The notes under the pieces are model-generated. The model saw nothing but the letters and a program-made list of their open reading frames with translations, did not search any database and was not told the DNA's origin. A stretch of DNA of 64,000 bases from positions 17,429,415-17,493,414 of the forward strand of contig JAJEKV010000018.1 in NCBI GenBank assembly GCA_021234155.1, read 5' to 3'. Each line of letters opens with the position of its first letter. Position 1 is the first letter of the stretch. Made by a program: the position numbers and the translations under genes. This DNA comes from Isoetes taiwanensis. Taxonomy: Eukaryota; Streptophyta; Lycopodiopsida; Isoetales; Isoetaceae. Shown in pieces: positions 1 through 10,410 of this stretch.

Positions 1-568
1 CGCCATCGCTCAATTCCGAACTTCAAGACTGCTACACCATCACTGTTTTTGCACTGCCGAACTTCAAGATTGCTTCAAGATTTTACCTATTGCTGCAGGT
101 GAAGATCGAAAATGACTGGAAACGGAGGTCAAGACATCAAAACGGTGAAGCAGCCGGTCGATCAGGAACGGCTAGAGCAGCTTGACGTCCAACGGTTTGG
201 ATGTGGAGTCGCCCGGCAAAAAATATTAACATGTGAATACGTTTAGTATTACATGTGAAGCGTTCCTTAGCTAGCATTTTCATGACCTCAAATTATGGAG
301 CCACAATCGAAGAAATCTAATTTGAAATTTTTTTAACGATATGTTTGATATCATGTTTTATTAGATGGCAAAGAAATGTATATCTAACAATCCTTGTTTC
401 TTATATAAGGGTAGCATCTGCAGCAGCATTCAACTGTGTTCCAAGGGGAATATCTAGTATAATAACAGGGGTTTTTTTTTTTTAGATTTTTATATATTTT
501 TTCCTATGGTTTTTATAAGATGGTCGTATTACACGAGATAAGTCACAGGGTTTCCACATCACGAGACC
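1..568. other. Intergenic stretch with one 44-codon open frame
   Basis: No recognisable gene. An open frame on the plus strand runs from ATG at 112 to TAG at 244-246 (44 aa, starting MTGNGGQDIKTVK). It is preceded by a possible splice-like CAG/GTGAAG at 95-105, but it matches no family I know. A short phrase (GAACTTCAAGA followed by TTGCT or CTGCT) occurs twice in the first 80 bases. A T-run follows at about 472-484. The stretch could be the edge of a retroelement leader; this is a guess. Confidence 0.3.
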
Positions 569-805
569 GTGCCTACTTTTCTCTCCTCCGAGTGTTCTTT
601 TGGGGGGGGAGGGGGGGGTGTTAGTCCTATGCCACCAGGCACTGGACTATCTCTGAGCACAACACAAGCCAGCACACAAGAGCCCAAAGGCAAAGGTCAA
701 GGTCAAGCAGGAGCGTCAGGAAGCAAATCCACGTCCATGCAGAGACCCACATCCACGCAGAAACCTACACCCTCGTCAAAGAAGAGGGCGAGGGGTGACA
801 AGTGA
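569..805 (+). CDS. Unrecognised 78-aa ORF with Ser/Thr/Lys-rich basic tail
   Basis: The frame begins in a G-rich run (encoding GGGGGG) and continues into a low-complexity Ser/Thr/Gln/Pro/Lys segment ending SSKKRARGDK, which resembles a nuclear localisation tail. The transposase-like pseudogene at 12.85-14.1 kb ends in a comparable Ser/Thr then basic tail (SPKEKRPRESTV), and both are followed some 400 bases later by similar sequence containing GACCCTAAACA. This may therefore be the C-terminal remnant of a second copy of that family; this is inference only. Composition alone could also explain the open frame. No domain is visible. Confidence 0.2.
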   Translation: MPTFLSSECSFGGGGGGVSPMPPGTGLSLSTTQASTQEPKGKGQGQAGASGSKSTSMQRPTSTQKPTPSSKKRARGDK

Positions 806-1254
806 CCACCTCCGGGGAGTACGACCTTAACTTAGCAGGATTTGCGGCACTAATGACGGTGCCGAAAAGATTCCTTCAAATCAAGCATATGATCAAGAGT
901 TGGTAACTGAGATCATCAAGACTCTGTCATATGTCTATTTTGGGCCTGAGGTCGTTGTAATATATATATTAATATTGTTAGACCTTAAGTTTTAGATGAG
1001 ACTTAGTATCATCTTGTTTCAGTTTTCTTGTCTCAGCGTCTCGTGAGACTTCATGTACTCTTTTGGATATTCAAGGATTCCTACAGTTCCTTGTGTTTTG
1101 TTGTGTTCCTTTTGTTCTTATCTCTTTTGCAAATCCCGCGTGACACAGTATACTAAGGATTTGTCTGTTTGATCCAAGGGTCCTCATAGAGGGCTGTCTT
1201 GCAGATGATCCTGAACCCAGACCCTAAACAGATTGATTCCCTACTCGCTCAACA

Positions 1255-2205
1255 ATCTTAAATAGCCCCGCCCATCTCAGAGCAAGTTTCTTGAAACTTC
1301 CAATTCTGAGCTTATGCTTGTCTGTCAAGCTTTTCTAACGGTTTCTTGCTGCGAGCAAATAGCCTTAAACCTCTTCCACTAATTGTAGCATATCTGCCAA
1401 CAAATGTTGAGACACTTCTACCTTTGACACGGGATTGTGCCAGGTATCTGGTGTAAGCCATTGATAACTGTAATCGATCATATAGGGGGACATCTGAGAT
1501 GATTCTTGCTTGGTACTATTATATGCAAATTCAACCAAGAGCGCTGCTAGTATGGGTCGGTGATAAGGATCCTGTTGGACCAACTGAATTAGATTGCTAT
1601 CCCATTGCGTAATAGAAATACTAACTGCAGCACAATATGATCGTCGGGACAACACATTTGCAATTATGTTATCCTTGTCAGGCTGATATATTATGGTGAA
1701 ATCATACTTTTGCAACAGTTGGATCCATCGCTTTTGGCGATTGTTTAGTTGAGGATGCGTCATAAAATACTTAAGACTTTGATGATCGGTCTTGAGGAGA
1801 AATTTCCTACCCCAAATATAGTGCTGCCATAATTTCAAAGTGTGCACAATTGCAAGCATTTTCAAGTCATGCATTGGATAATAATCCATTCAGCTGGATT
1901 GAGCTTCTTTGATGCATACGCACATACATGGCCATCTTGTAGTAGAGCACATCCAATGCCAGTGCCTGAGGCATCAGTTACCGCACAAAAGTCCTGCTCC
2001 ATACATGGAATCTTTAAATAGTTGCATGCGTCATCTTTTAAAATTTGAAAACTTTGTTTACATGCCTCATAGCATTGGGATGCTAGATTGAGTGGAAAAA
2101 CAGAGTTGCTTTCTTAGAGAACTGCTTAACAAACTTGCGATAATATCCAACTAATTCTATAAATGCTTTGATCTCCCTTACGCTACTGTTGTTTCTTACA
2201 GGGTA
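1255..2205 (-). pseudogene. Ty3/gypsy pol remnant: RNase H fused to integrase C-terminal part by internal deletion
   Basis: Read on the minus strand, the fragment starts near 2205 with the end of reverse transcriptase (ELVGYYRKFVKQFSKKAT, the usual GLAGYYRRFV.FS segment). Frames are broken between about 1890 and 2150. It then has a clear RNase H stretch in the ORF 1889-1365: LKMLAIVHTLKLWQHYIWGR, KTDHQSLKYF and the tail QKRWIQLLQKYDFTIIYQPDK. The same frame passes directly into integrase (VEFAYNSTKQESSQMSPYMI), so the zinc-binding and catalytic integrase segments are deleted without losing the frame. Below 1365 the homology continues weakly as the K.AP...GPF region also seen in the copy at 6.3-6.96 kb. 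It is a defective copy of the same element lineage as that one. LTRs were not identified. Confidence 0.88.
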
Positions 2206-3260
2206 ACTGCTTGAGCTCGTGCAAGCCTCTCCTAGTACGAGTATTCCGAGGTCCACTAATACTTGGCATACTCCTTACTGGCCTATTCCAGTTTTTTGGA
2301 TTTCCACTACTAGCTTGAGGCTAGTTGCCTCGGTTCCCATATTTGGTATTTAATAGAAACTAGGAGGTCTAAACTAGGATCATCGTCTAAATAATGGCTA
2401 CTAGGTCTCTACCCCCTTCCCAATACAAGAAGAGCAAACATGATCAACCATCATCATATATCTACATAACATGATAAGAAATGAGAATAACATCTAATCC
2501 TAATCACATGCATTTAACTTATAGTTAGGGTTCATTGACTTAGGATTCAAGATCCAAACTAAGGGTTCTAGAATGGCTCTATTAGAGATACGGAATGCTA
2601 ACTCATTTGGAATCCTCACTTATAGATGATTATCAAGAAGTCTACTCCAATACCTGCTCCGGAGGAACTTCCACCCTCTCTTGGCGTCTCCATTGCTCTG
2701 CAAATGGCTCGACGTAGTTCTCCTCCTTCTGATGCATCCAAGCTCTTGGGGCTATTGAGCTATGTTGTGCTGCAACAGACAATTCTCGAAACGGAGTTTC
2801 GAGCGTGATCAGGGTTCCAAGACTGTTGGAGCCAGAAAATGGTCTAGGGTTAGGGTTTAGCCCTTAGTGGGTTAGGGTTGCCATGTCACGCCATGTGGCA
2901 CCAATAGGGTGCGTCCATGTGGCAGGAGGCCAATAGGATAGGGCCATGTGGAAATGGTTCCATCCTAAGGTTGGCGAAGTTATATAAAATAACATAACCA
3001 CCCTCCCTTATCCACTCACTATGGTATACAAGGCTACTAAGGTAAGCTTATATGGTGGCATGGTCTAGAAATATACGTATCTATACCGTATATTTTAGGA
3101 GTATGTCATATTCTCTATCCTCAACATTACGATAAGATGACAAACCTGCATTAACCTTACAACATACAATAACAAGCAATATAGCAATTCAACTTTATTG
3201 AAATGATCAACTTCCACACTTACATACTTATACAAAAATATATAGCCTTGATATTTATTA
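2206..3260. other. No recognised gene; possible LTR or promoter-like sequence
   Basis: Frames are short. A 60-aa plus-strand frame at 2626-2808 matches nothing I know. At about 2843-2880 there are telomere-like words (TAGGGTTAGGGTTTAG and GTTAGGGTT), only two or three units, which also occur as telo-boxes in plant promoters and LTRs. A cluster of CATGTGGCA-type words lies at 2880-2955. The stretch might be the LTR of the neighbouring Ty3 remnant, but no matching partner copy is present in the window. Confidence 0.3.
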
Positions 3261-3296
3261 TTACAAGAAATTTATCGCGGCGGCCAAGCCGCCGCG
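3261..3296. repeat. GC-rich perfect inverted repeat next to a CACTA-like terminus
   Basis: The 9-base arms CGCGGCGGC (3276-3284) and GCCGCCGCG (3288-3296) are perfect complements around a 3-base loop (CAA). Immediately before lies TTACAAGAAATTT (3261-3273). Plant CACTA (En/Spm) elements begin CACTACAAGAAA and often carry GCGGC-rich subterminal inverted motifs close inside, so this could be a damaged CACTA terminus. The first three bases do not match and no second end was found. It is a strong local hairpin in an AT-rich background either way. Confidence 0.5.
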
Positions 3297-3695
3297 AACA
3301 TTTCTCTAGTTCCAACCTAGTAATTCAGACTTACTATATTTTCAGACCTTGTTTAGTAATGGATTTGTGATAGTCCAAGTTCCCCAATAGAAACCCTTGA
3401 ATTAATTGAACATAGGGGATTTTAGATCGTGTTGTCACATCGAGTTCTCATGCCCATAAGGTAGACGTGTACTGTGCACATTACTAGGACCATTGCGGAC
3501 ATTTCTTTAGTTCCAACAATGTAAGTCGGACTTACTATATGTTCTATACCTTGTTTAGTAGTGGATTTGTGACAGTTCAAGTGCCCAAATAGGAACCCTT
3601 GAATTAATTGAACATATGGGATTCAAGATCATGTTGTGACATCGAGTTTTCATGCCCGTAAGTTAGATGTGTACTGTGCACATTATTGGTTCGAT
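3294..3695. repeat. Tandem duplication, two copies of about 201 bp
   Basis: Copy 1 begins at 3294 (GCGAACATTTCT) and copy 2 at 3495 (GCGGACATTTCT), an offset of 201 bases. Both contain TAGTTCCAAC, GACTTACTATAT, CCTTGTTTAGTA, ACCCTTGAATTAATTGAACA and end at GTACTGTGCACATTA. They differ by scattered substitutions, so the duplication is old. Copy 1 abuts the GC hairpin arm. No coding function is apparent. Confidence 0.85.
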
Positions 3696-5154
3696 TTGTT
3701 TGGTTTAGACACATGGGTTGCATAGATTTTAGCTTATTTTCTTGGACATGTGGATTGGATATTTTTTTAGCATATTGGGTGTCCACATAGATGTTGACTA
3801 TTATTTTGCATCCATCCATATTATTCTTGAAGACTTTGGGATGCCAACGCTTTCCCTTGCCCATCTTTCTCCATTTGTTTAGAGCCATCAATTGATACCT
3901 TATATTTATGCTTCACACTATTCAATTTGCATGGAATTTTGTTAGACATAATAACCAAGACCTTTAATGAATTTGGCATGAATTTGGCCAATCTCATGTC
4001 CAGTTACCCTTTCTGCATGCATTGTGCAGACGTTGATTTTTCAAGTTTTTTACAAATGAGTAGTCGGATTTAACAAAAACGTTATTTGTTTCGGTGGATG
4101 GATCTGATTGATGAGCTATTGTTGATGATTTGCTTGCTCTAACCCATTTTCTGTGCCTCGACGCCGAATATGCAAGCGATTTTGCTCCGAATATGCAGGC
4201 GATTTTGCTTGGATTCCTCGCTTGGATGCATTATAGGTCCCAGGGTTTTTCTTTGCAGTGCAAAAACACTCTCTTTCCCCTTTTCTTTCCCTAGTTGCTT
4301 CTTCAAACTAATCCACATGGTTGTCATATGCCACCGGATCTTGGAGGTGTAGAGGTAGGAATCATGGAGGGAAAGGGCACTTTGGAATCAATGGATCAAA
4401 AGATTTGGTTTGTACAGAATGAGCAATTGAATGAAAAGACCCTGGATGCCGGAGGAAAATTTACTTCTTTCCATGATCTCCTCGTTTTTTTGTTTCTGCT
4501 CTGCCGTCGTTGCAAAAGCTAGCCTTTGGTTTGTTGGACTCTTCAAATTTAGATCTCAAGTCCGGTTATCCATTATCCAGATTTGCGCATTGGATTTATC
4601 CCGAAATTTACTTCTCGTTCCGACGATCTATGGGCCTTTTCTTGGCACTCGACTATATCTGTGTTTTCACATCTCACGTTGTTGTTTTCCAGTCCTTTTC
4701 ACTCTTCTGCCTATAGCTTATCCTTTCTGCTTCAAATCCCAGACTTGCATTTTCTTTCTGAGCCGCTTTTGATGCAGGGATCTGCTTTGAAATTTAGATC
4801 CAGGGGTCAAACGACGGAACCAAGCTATTTCATCCATTCTTGCAATCGAATTGGCTCATCGTCTGCTCAAATCCAATTTGGATTTTGCCTGTGTATCTAA
4901 ATTCGCTAATCTGTTAAGATTTGACGTCGTCCTGAGATTCATCAGCTTCAATCCTGGCTACTGGCTATCCGCTTTATAGCATAGATATAGCTGTATCGGT
5001 TAAAAGTCTAGGAAACGGCGTGAAGCGGCACTATCCACTTTTTATAGTCTGATATCTAAAACGTGTCAAAAATTTTACAAAGGAGTGTTGCGCACAAGAT
5101 TTGCCAACGTGTCAAAATGCTAAGGTAAGACTACAATAATTATACATGTTAAGA
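3696..5154. other. No recognised gene; overlapping short frames
   Basis: Overlapping short plus-strand frames between 4170 and 4900 and a 95-aa minus-strand frame (3604-3891) do not resemble any protein I know. A short direct repeat (GAATATGCA, AGCGATTTTGCT) occurs at about 4166-4210. Pyrimidine-rich runs at 4260-4300 and 4470-4510 could be untranslated or intronic sequence of a lost gene, but nothing decides this. Confidence 0.3.
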
Positions 5155-5273
<119 letters not shown>

Positions 5274-5465
5274 TAAGTTTTACATAATGTCAACACAACA
5301 TGTTTAGGAGTTCATAATTAAGTGCAAAATTTAAAACTCCTATCTTCTCGTAATGTGCTCCCTCCCCATGCTCCTCTTTTTTGCCTCAGAATGAGTAGCA
5401 CATTACGTTAGTTTTCTTAATAAGTTGTGGTTAAGGGGATTACCCCCCTAGTTACCTCCTTGAGC

Positions 5466-5601
5466 CGAACTACTAGCTTAAGTATACCTCCATTGGGCTA
5501 GCAATTAAGAGATCTTGTGTTCAAGTCTCTGGGGGCCTGTCATATGTCCTCATGAACGGTGCCAATGTGGCATGACGTAAAAATACTATCTATCTATCTA
5601 T
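5466..5601 (+). mobile_element. tRNA-derived SINE with TATC-type 3' tail
   Basis: A pol III-type internal promoter is visible. An A-box-like TAGCTTAAGTAT lies at 5474-5485 (consensus TRGCNNARNNGG) and a B-box-like TGTTCAAGTCTC at 5518-5529 (consensus GGTTCGANNCC). The spacing is close to that of a tRNA. The body ends ATGACGTAAAAATACTATC followed by a TATC repeat tail. The same 3' end recurs in the 3' LTR copies at 37824-37840 and 48311-48333, in both cases downstream of a B-box-like GTTCGAGACC, which supports a family of related insertions. The cloverleaf is too degraded for a functional tRNA gene. The 3' end also resembles that of the LINE at 63.1-63.9 kb. Confidence 0.6.
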
Positions 5602-5637
5602 TACCAACACCCGATCATGGCCCATAAATTTAAGCTT

Positions 5638-6110
5638 AAGGACATTTAAGATGATCCTATCATCACCCATGATGCATTCTAAACCCCTTCATGACCTTCT
5701 GTCATGTGCACATACAATGCATCATGGCATAGGGAATATTTAAGATGATCCTATCATCGCCCACGATCGCATGCCTACTTGTACATAACCCCCTTGATCA
5801 TGCACACCCACAGTGCATCATGACCCTGAAGGTTTAAGCTTAGGGAACATCTAGGATGATCCCATCATCGCACATGATCATGTGCTTAATCTTACATGAC
5901 CTCCCCACGGTCATGTGCACCCATGGTGCGATATGGCATATAGAACATTCAAGCTGATCTCATCATCGCCAACACTCACCTTTTTAACCTACATGATCTC
6001 CAATCATGCACGTCCGCAATGCAAATCACGACCTAGAGAACATTTAAGATGATCTCATCGTCGCCAGTGATCCAATGCTTTCATGTATGCATCTTAGGCA
6101 CCCTAGGATG
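5638..6110. repeat. Satellite-like tandem array, five units of about 94-111 bp
   Basis: Units start with a GAACATTTAAGATGATC-like word at about 5640, 5734, 5845, 5943 and 6038 (spacings 94, 111, 98 and 95). Each unit contains CTCATCATCGCC or CCTATCATCGCC, then a CATGATCATG-type palindrome, CATGACC(T/C)CC and TGCACCCA.GTGC. Units diverge by substitutions and small indels, so this is an old array. A 90-aa frame at 6049-6321 starts in the last unit and is not considered a gene. Confidence 0.8.
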
Positions 6111-6164
6111 CATATGCTTTCTCCACTTAAGCACTACCATGCCTGCTAATGCTATCACTTATCA

Positions 6165-7640
6165 CTTACCTGACGAGCCGACATCGACTAAGTCGGAGGC
6201 GACTTGGCTGTTGAATTGCTCCATAAACTGTAGGTACTGCCTTTCCAAATTTTGTTTTAGTACCCAGGTTGCATCTTCCACTGGTGTGCTTCCACTTGAC
6301 CGAATATTAAAGGAACTTTGACCTTATTATCTTCTTAAATGCCTTATTAAGAAGGCTTTGGGGAACAATCTCAACTTGTTCCTGCATCATTTCCATCAAT
6401 GTTGGGCTCTTCAATACCTCTTCAAGATTGGGTGTATGTTTCTTAAGAAAACTTACATGGAAGACTTTATGCACTTTTAGGTGAGCCGGGAGGTCAAGCC
6501 TGTAGGATTGGGTACTTACTCTTTCAATAATTTTAAAAGGTCCCACCCACTTTGGAGCAAGTTTCTTGCAATTGTTGATGCGAAGCTTGGCTTGCTTGAC
6601 TTTGATCTTGAGCCATACGCTATCTCTGACCTGAAATTCCCTTATCGTCCTATATTTGTCTGCCAAAATCTTTGGATGGCTTCTTGTGGATAACAAATAC
6701 CCTCGGACTTCCACCAACTCTTGCATATCCTTCAATAATTGTTGAGAGACCTCTACCTTGGACACAAGATTGTGCCAAGTATCGTGTGTGAGGCATTGAT
6801 AGCTATAATTGATCATAAAGTGAGATATCTGAGAAGATTCTTGTTTGGTGCTATTGTATGCAAGCTCCACCAAGTATATGTAGTCCTCCCACTTTGATTG
6901 CTTATCCCACACATAATGTGTCTCTGTGTAACCATCAGTTTGAGAATGATATGTTGTACTCATGCAAAGATTCGTCCCTATGGTGGTGAAGAAATGCTTT
7001 CAAAAGGCCCTTACGAACTTCGGATCTCTATCGGAAATGATTTATTTAGACATTCCATGCAACCTAAAGATTTCCTTCGCGAAGACCGAGGCAGTGTCTA
7101 ATGCTGTGTCCGTGGTTCTACAAGGCAAAAAGTGTGCCATCTTGGATAATTTGTCGACAACTACCATTAAGGCATCTTTGCCCTTTGTTGTTCATGGAAG
7201 GCTCGTTATGAAATCCACGCTAACCACATCCCACTTTGCATTTGGGACTGGCAAGGATTCAAGAGCTCCCGGAATTCTAAGTTGCTCTATCTTCGTTTGC
7301 TGACACAACTTACACTGCTGAATGTAGTTGGCGATGTCCTTCTTCATGCTCGGCCAAAAGTAGCTACTTCTTATCTTGAAGTAAGTATTTATGAACCCTA
7401 CATGGCCAGCTATTGGGCTATTGTGAGTATCATGAAGAATTAACTTTCTTACTCCCGATGACTCAGGGACACAAAATTTACCCCTGTAATATAAAAGATT
7501 GCCTTTTTATATTTCTTATAGGCTTTTCTTTCTTTATCGGTCCTTGCTTCCTTGCCAAGGCTAGTTTATACTTCCTTGAGTTTCACACTAGAGGGAAAGG
7601 CTTCCTCTATCTTCTTGTTGAATACCTGCATTCATAGCGT
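6165..7640 (-). pseudogene. Ty3/gypsy integrase remnant with chromodomain-like end
   Basis: On the minus strand, from about 7450 downward, the integrase zinc-binding region is readable (YFKIRSSYFWPSMKKDI, then IQQCKLCQQ). The catalytic core follows (DALMVVVDKLS, ISDRDPKFV), then the longest frame 6963-6307 (218 aa). That frame starts at STTYHSQTDG and runs through VELAYNSTKQESS, KLAPKWVGPFKI and KVHKVFHVSFLKKH. After a frame break, 6300-6165 gives TPVEDATWVLKQNLERQY, which resembles the end of a chromodomain. Stops and frameshifts interrupt the zinc-binding and core parts. The integrase catalyses insertion of element cDNA; this copy is dead. It is the same lineage as the 1.26-2.2 kb remnant but retains the part deleted there. 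RT and LTRs are absent. Confidence 0.9.
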
Positions 7641-7766
7641 TTGGGTCTTATGATTATGGCAAGCAATCCTAACTACTACCAATATTCTACATTTATAACA
7701 AAATTCCGTTAACAACATTCAAGTATGGTATGCTTCATCTTTTTAAACTGACTTGTTAGGTTCAAA

Positions 7767-8192
7767 TTGATCTTTGACATGGATCTAAACGAATGTGGTA
7801 TCCTGGCCTCACCGAAACTGATATTATCATCACTTCACCAGGAAAGCGTTTGTGATTTTTTTCCTCTTTTGGAAATGGAGAATATGAGTAGAAAATGGCT
7901 TTGTGATAGTTTTCAATTCAAGTCTGTGGGGCTATGTGTAATTCTATCTTTCAAAGGTCGTGAAGGCAGATCATTACGACTCCCAGAGACTCCCAATGAC
8001 GGAAATGAAGTTGTCTATAGAGCTTTTGCTGTAAATGGTCACTTTATTTCTGTGGAAGGCGCACCCATTTGTATCAGCATTCCGGATGCCCCAATATTGA
8101 TTGAAAGTCCTAATGGAGGTGTGTCCAAGAAACCTTCATTAGAGGAGGTTGTATTTAAAAATTGCAACCTTGGATATTTTTTGAACCTATAG
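7767..8192 (+). CDS. Unrecognised 141-aa ORF
   Basis: An open frame with coding-like composition, not low complexity. Its second half alternates hydrophobic and polar residues as a beta-rich domain would (GLCVILSFKGREGRSLRLPE, then VVYRAFAVNGHFISVEG). I do not recognise the family. It lies just beyond the 5' edge of the minus-strand Ty3 fragment and 140 bases upstream of another signal-peptide-like frame. It may be an exon of a decayed gene; no convincing splice site was assigned. The start at 7767 is the first ATG and is otherwise unsupported. Confidence 0.35.
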   Translation: MIFDMDLNECGILASPKLILSSLHQESVCDFFPLLEMENMSRKWLCDSFQFKSVGLCVILSFKGREGRSLRLPETPNDGNEVVYRAFAVNGHFISVEGAPICISIPDAPILIESPNGGVSKKPSLEEVVFKNCNLGYFLNL

Positions 8193-8332
8193 GCTTGGAA
8201 TTTAGCACGCAACCTGGTTATGCCACGTAGGTCTGGGTACGATACCTGTTAGGTAGCCTCGGTTCTGTTTCGAAAAGCCACTGTCATGAACAGAACAATT
8301 GGAGTAGCTTTGTCGGTAGTATCTGAGGCCGG

Positions 8333-8587
8333 ATGTCAACAAAAAAAAAACAAATAAGAGGCCTCGGCATTCATAGCAACATCGTCATTTTGTTGCTGTT
8401 GCTTGCTACCTCATCCGATCAGCATTGTGTACCAGGTAAATCCTTTGCAATGTCATTACTAATTTGCACTGTGTCTCAGCTAAATCCTTTGCAATATCTA
8501 GTATACATGTGCATAGCTTCACTAGACGCTTTAGTCGTGAGAATCGATTATCATTATCCATTGAGTTATTTGATAGCCCATAGATAG
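8333..8587 (+). CDS. Short ORF with hydrophobic leader, possible first exon of a receptor-like gene
   Basis: An 84-aa frame. After an A-run encoding KKK it has a hydrophobic segment (NIVILLLLLATSS) like a signal peptide core. A splice-donor-like CAG/GTAAAT follows at about 8433-8438. A plant LRR fragment lies 1.4 kb downstream on the same strand. Receptor-like genes commonly place the signal peptide in a first exon, so a link is possible but unproven. The phrase TAAATCCTTTGCAAT occurs twice within the frame (about 8436 and 8479), so part of it is a small duplication. Confidence 0.25.
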   Translation: MSTKKKQIRGLGIHSNIVILLLLLATSSDQHCVPGKSFAMSLLICTVSQLNPLQYLVYMCIASLDALVVRIDYHYPLSYLIAHR

Positions 8588-8599
8588 ATCTTTATCCCT

Positions 8600-9964
8600 C
8601 CATTCACATCAGAGAGGCAAATTAAACAAGTGAGCCTAGCGTTTTTGCAAGAAATAGAGCTAAGAATGCCTATTTCAATTTATTACTGTTTCAATCTATT
8701 TCAATTTCTTACTGTTATCCGACCTGTTTCTTGCATTGCATTTGCAGAAGAGCAACCTATTCAGCATCTAGGTGTAAGTGGGGTGTTTATTAAACATTAA
8801 TAAACATTAAGGATGTTTATTATCAACAAGCATCAAGGGCTAACCTGATGTATCAGAAATAGAGCCCAATGATGTATCAGAAATAGAGCATCAAGGGCTA
8901 ACCTGATGTATCAGAAATTAACATGATGTTCAATTTGCCCAACCTGCTGTATCAGAAATTGCTTTTCTAAGTTAGCTAGCTTGTAGGCAAGCTCTCATAA
9001 TGTTGATGGCCTTGTAATAACTAGTAATGCCCTCGTGCATAAGGGTGGCATTTTTGCAGTCACAAGGACTATGGATGATAGCATCTGGTGAACAGAAAGA
9101 TAATTCGGATAAGCTAAGGTGCTGGTAGTTAAAATTCTTATTCTAAGAGCTAGTTATTTATCCCATAAATGTTGCTAAGATGTAGTTTAACTTCGATCTG
9201 AGACTCTCTTTTGTTGCATGAATTAAGTAGCCGAATACTAAGCCTTGTTGTGCAGTCTATACTTGCCCAAGTCTGATTCAATTGGACAGCATATAAAGAT
9301 AGCTTGTAGATATTATTAAATCTGGGTTTGACAAGCCTGCAAAATCAGCTTAAATCTGAGTTTAAAAATAGCTTGTAGATATTAAATAGCTTAAATCCCT
9401 GCAAAATAGCTTAAATCTGATTCCTGATGGAAAGTGAATCTCTGAATCGTTGATTGCAAAGATAACAAGGTGATGGACTTGTGATTAAAATCTTGGCATG
9501 TCATGTGGCCATAGGGCTGCCAAATGTTTTAAATTAGCATTGCACATGCAGACCATGCTCAGGTAAAGGTTAACATGTAATTTAACTCTATTTTAACAAG
9601 GTAAAGTTGCTGAACCCCACTAAAAGAGGAAGTCTTCACATAAGTCCCTCTTTTGCACGCCATTTAGATGGCTAAGTCCTAAATTGGCCATTTAGATTGG
9701 CACAAGATAGCTCCTAAATTAGAACATCGACTTCATCAGGTTGCAGTCACTGTATTTTGTCCAGAAATAATGTTGTGTAAAACATGCATGTTTTCTTATC
9801 TGTTCTATTCCTCAGTATATTGATATTGCATTTTCAAATGCCAATACTAGAAAGTGTTTTTAGCCTGGAACAAAGATATACATTAGTTGCAAGACTTCGG
9901 TATTTTTGAAAGTCAGTTCTTTCATGCGTGTTAAAATTTAAGGTGAACACTGAGATTCAACACG
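8600..9964. repeat. Non-coding stretch with short local duplications
   Basis: No gene seen. Locally repeated words include CAAGGGCTAACCTGATGTAT with TCAGAAAT in several copies at about 8836-8960, CTATTTCAATTT at 8668-8710, and ATAGCTTGTAGATATT with GCTTAAATCTGA at 9298-9420. The stretch also contains the first copy of the 138-bp direct repeat (9420-9557). The pattern suggests slippage or repeated insertion and excision in an old intron or intergenic region. Confidence 0.6.
9420..9557. repeat. 138-bp direct repeat, copy 1
   Basis: Identical to 10390-10527 except for one base (GTTGATTGC here, GTTCATTGC there), with copies 970 bases apart. Both start at ATTCCTGATGGAAAGTG and end at GCAGACCATG. 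The near identity in an otherwise decayed region indicates a recent duplication. In copy 2 the left edge coincides with an LRR-like sequence (CIPDGK). Confidence 0.95.
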
Positions 9965-10410
9965 TTGTCTCCTTGGCATATAACTGTTCGAAACTTACTA
10001 GAATTTTCCACTATGGTCAATAGATATAGAATGAAGAATCTTAATTTTTTAAGAAACCTTACAAAAGCTGGTCTAACTGGAGAAATACCGAGCGAAATAG
10101 GGAACCTGGTAAACTTAGAGATCCTTGATCTCCATAGCAATAGTTTGACAGGCAGCATACCTTCATCATTTAAGAATTTGGTGAACCTTAAAGCATTGTA
10201 AGTAGCCAACCTAGAAGAATTTATGACATTCTATTGGCCATCTACCACATTGTAACGATATAGAAGCTTTGGATCGAATGACTTGCTTTTGCTTTTACAG
10301 GAACTTTAGTAGGAACATGTTAGGAGGTTCATTCCCAGATGTTCTTTTTGGATGTGACTAACCTGGTCGATTTGTAATTGGGTGGCTGTATTCCTGATGG
10401 AAAGTGAATC
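9965..10410 (+). pseudogene. Plant LRR receptor-type fragment with one intron
   Basis: Exon 1 (to 10197) encodes plant-type leucine-rich repeats, GLTGEIPSEIGNLVNLEIL and NSLTGSIPSSFKNLVNL, matching the LxGxIPxxxGNLxNLxxL pattern of extracellular LRR receptors. A GTAAGT donor at 10198 and a TTTTACAG acceptor at 10299-10300 define a 103-bp intron. Across it the frame continues in phase as LNFSRNMLGGSFPDVLFG before a TAA at 10359. One frame over, VTNLVDL, a stop, then LGGCIPDGK continue the repeat, so a frameshift and a stop have killed it. A kinase domain is not found; 10.73-10.88 kb has only a weak possibility (RKIIDNHLVQGYIEESS). It is a truncated, decayed gene. Confidence 0.8.

Noticed and set aside
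440-560. Similarity to 62160-62250 (T-rich run with TATAATAGGGG/TATAATAACAGGGG context)
   Set aside because: Mostly low-complexity T runs; flanks do not align convincingly.
2843-2880. Interstitial telomere array
   Set aside because: Only two or three TTTAGGG-like units, too short to be a telomeric tract.
5471-5540. tRNA gene
   Set aside because: Only A and B boxes are recognisable; stems do not pair and it has a repeat tail, so it is called a SINE.
5638-6110. CRISPR array
   Set aside because: Units are whole diverged repeats with no unique spacers, and the window is plant nuclear DNA.
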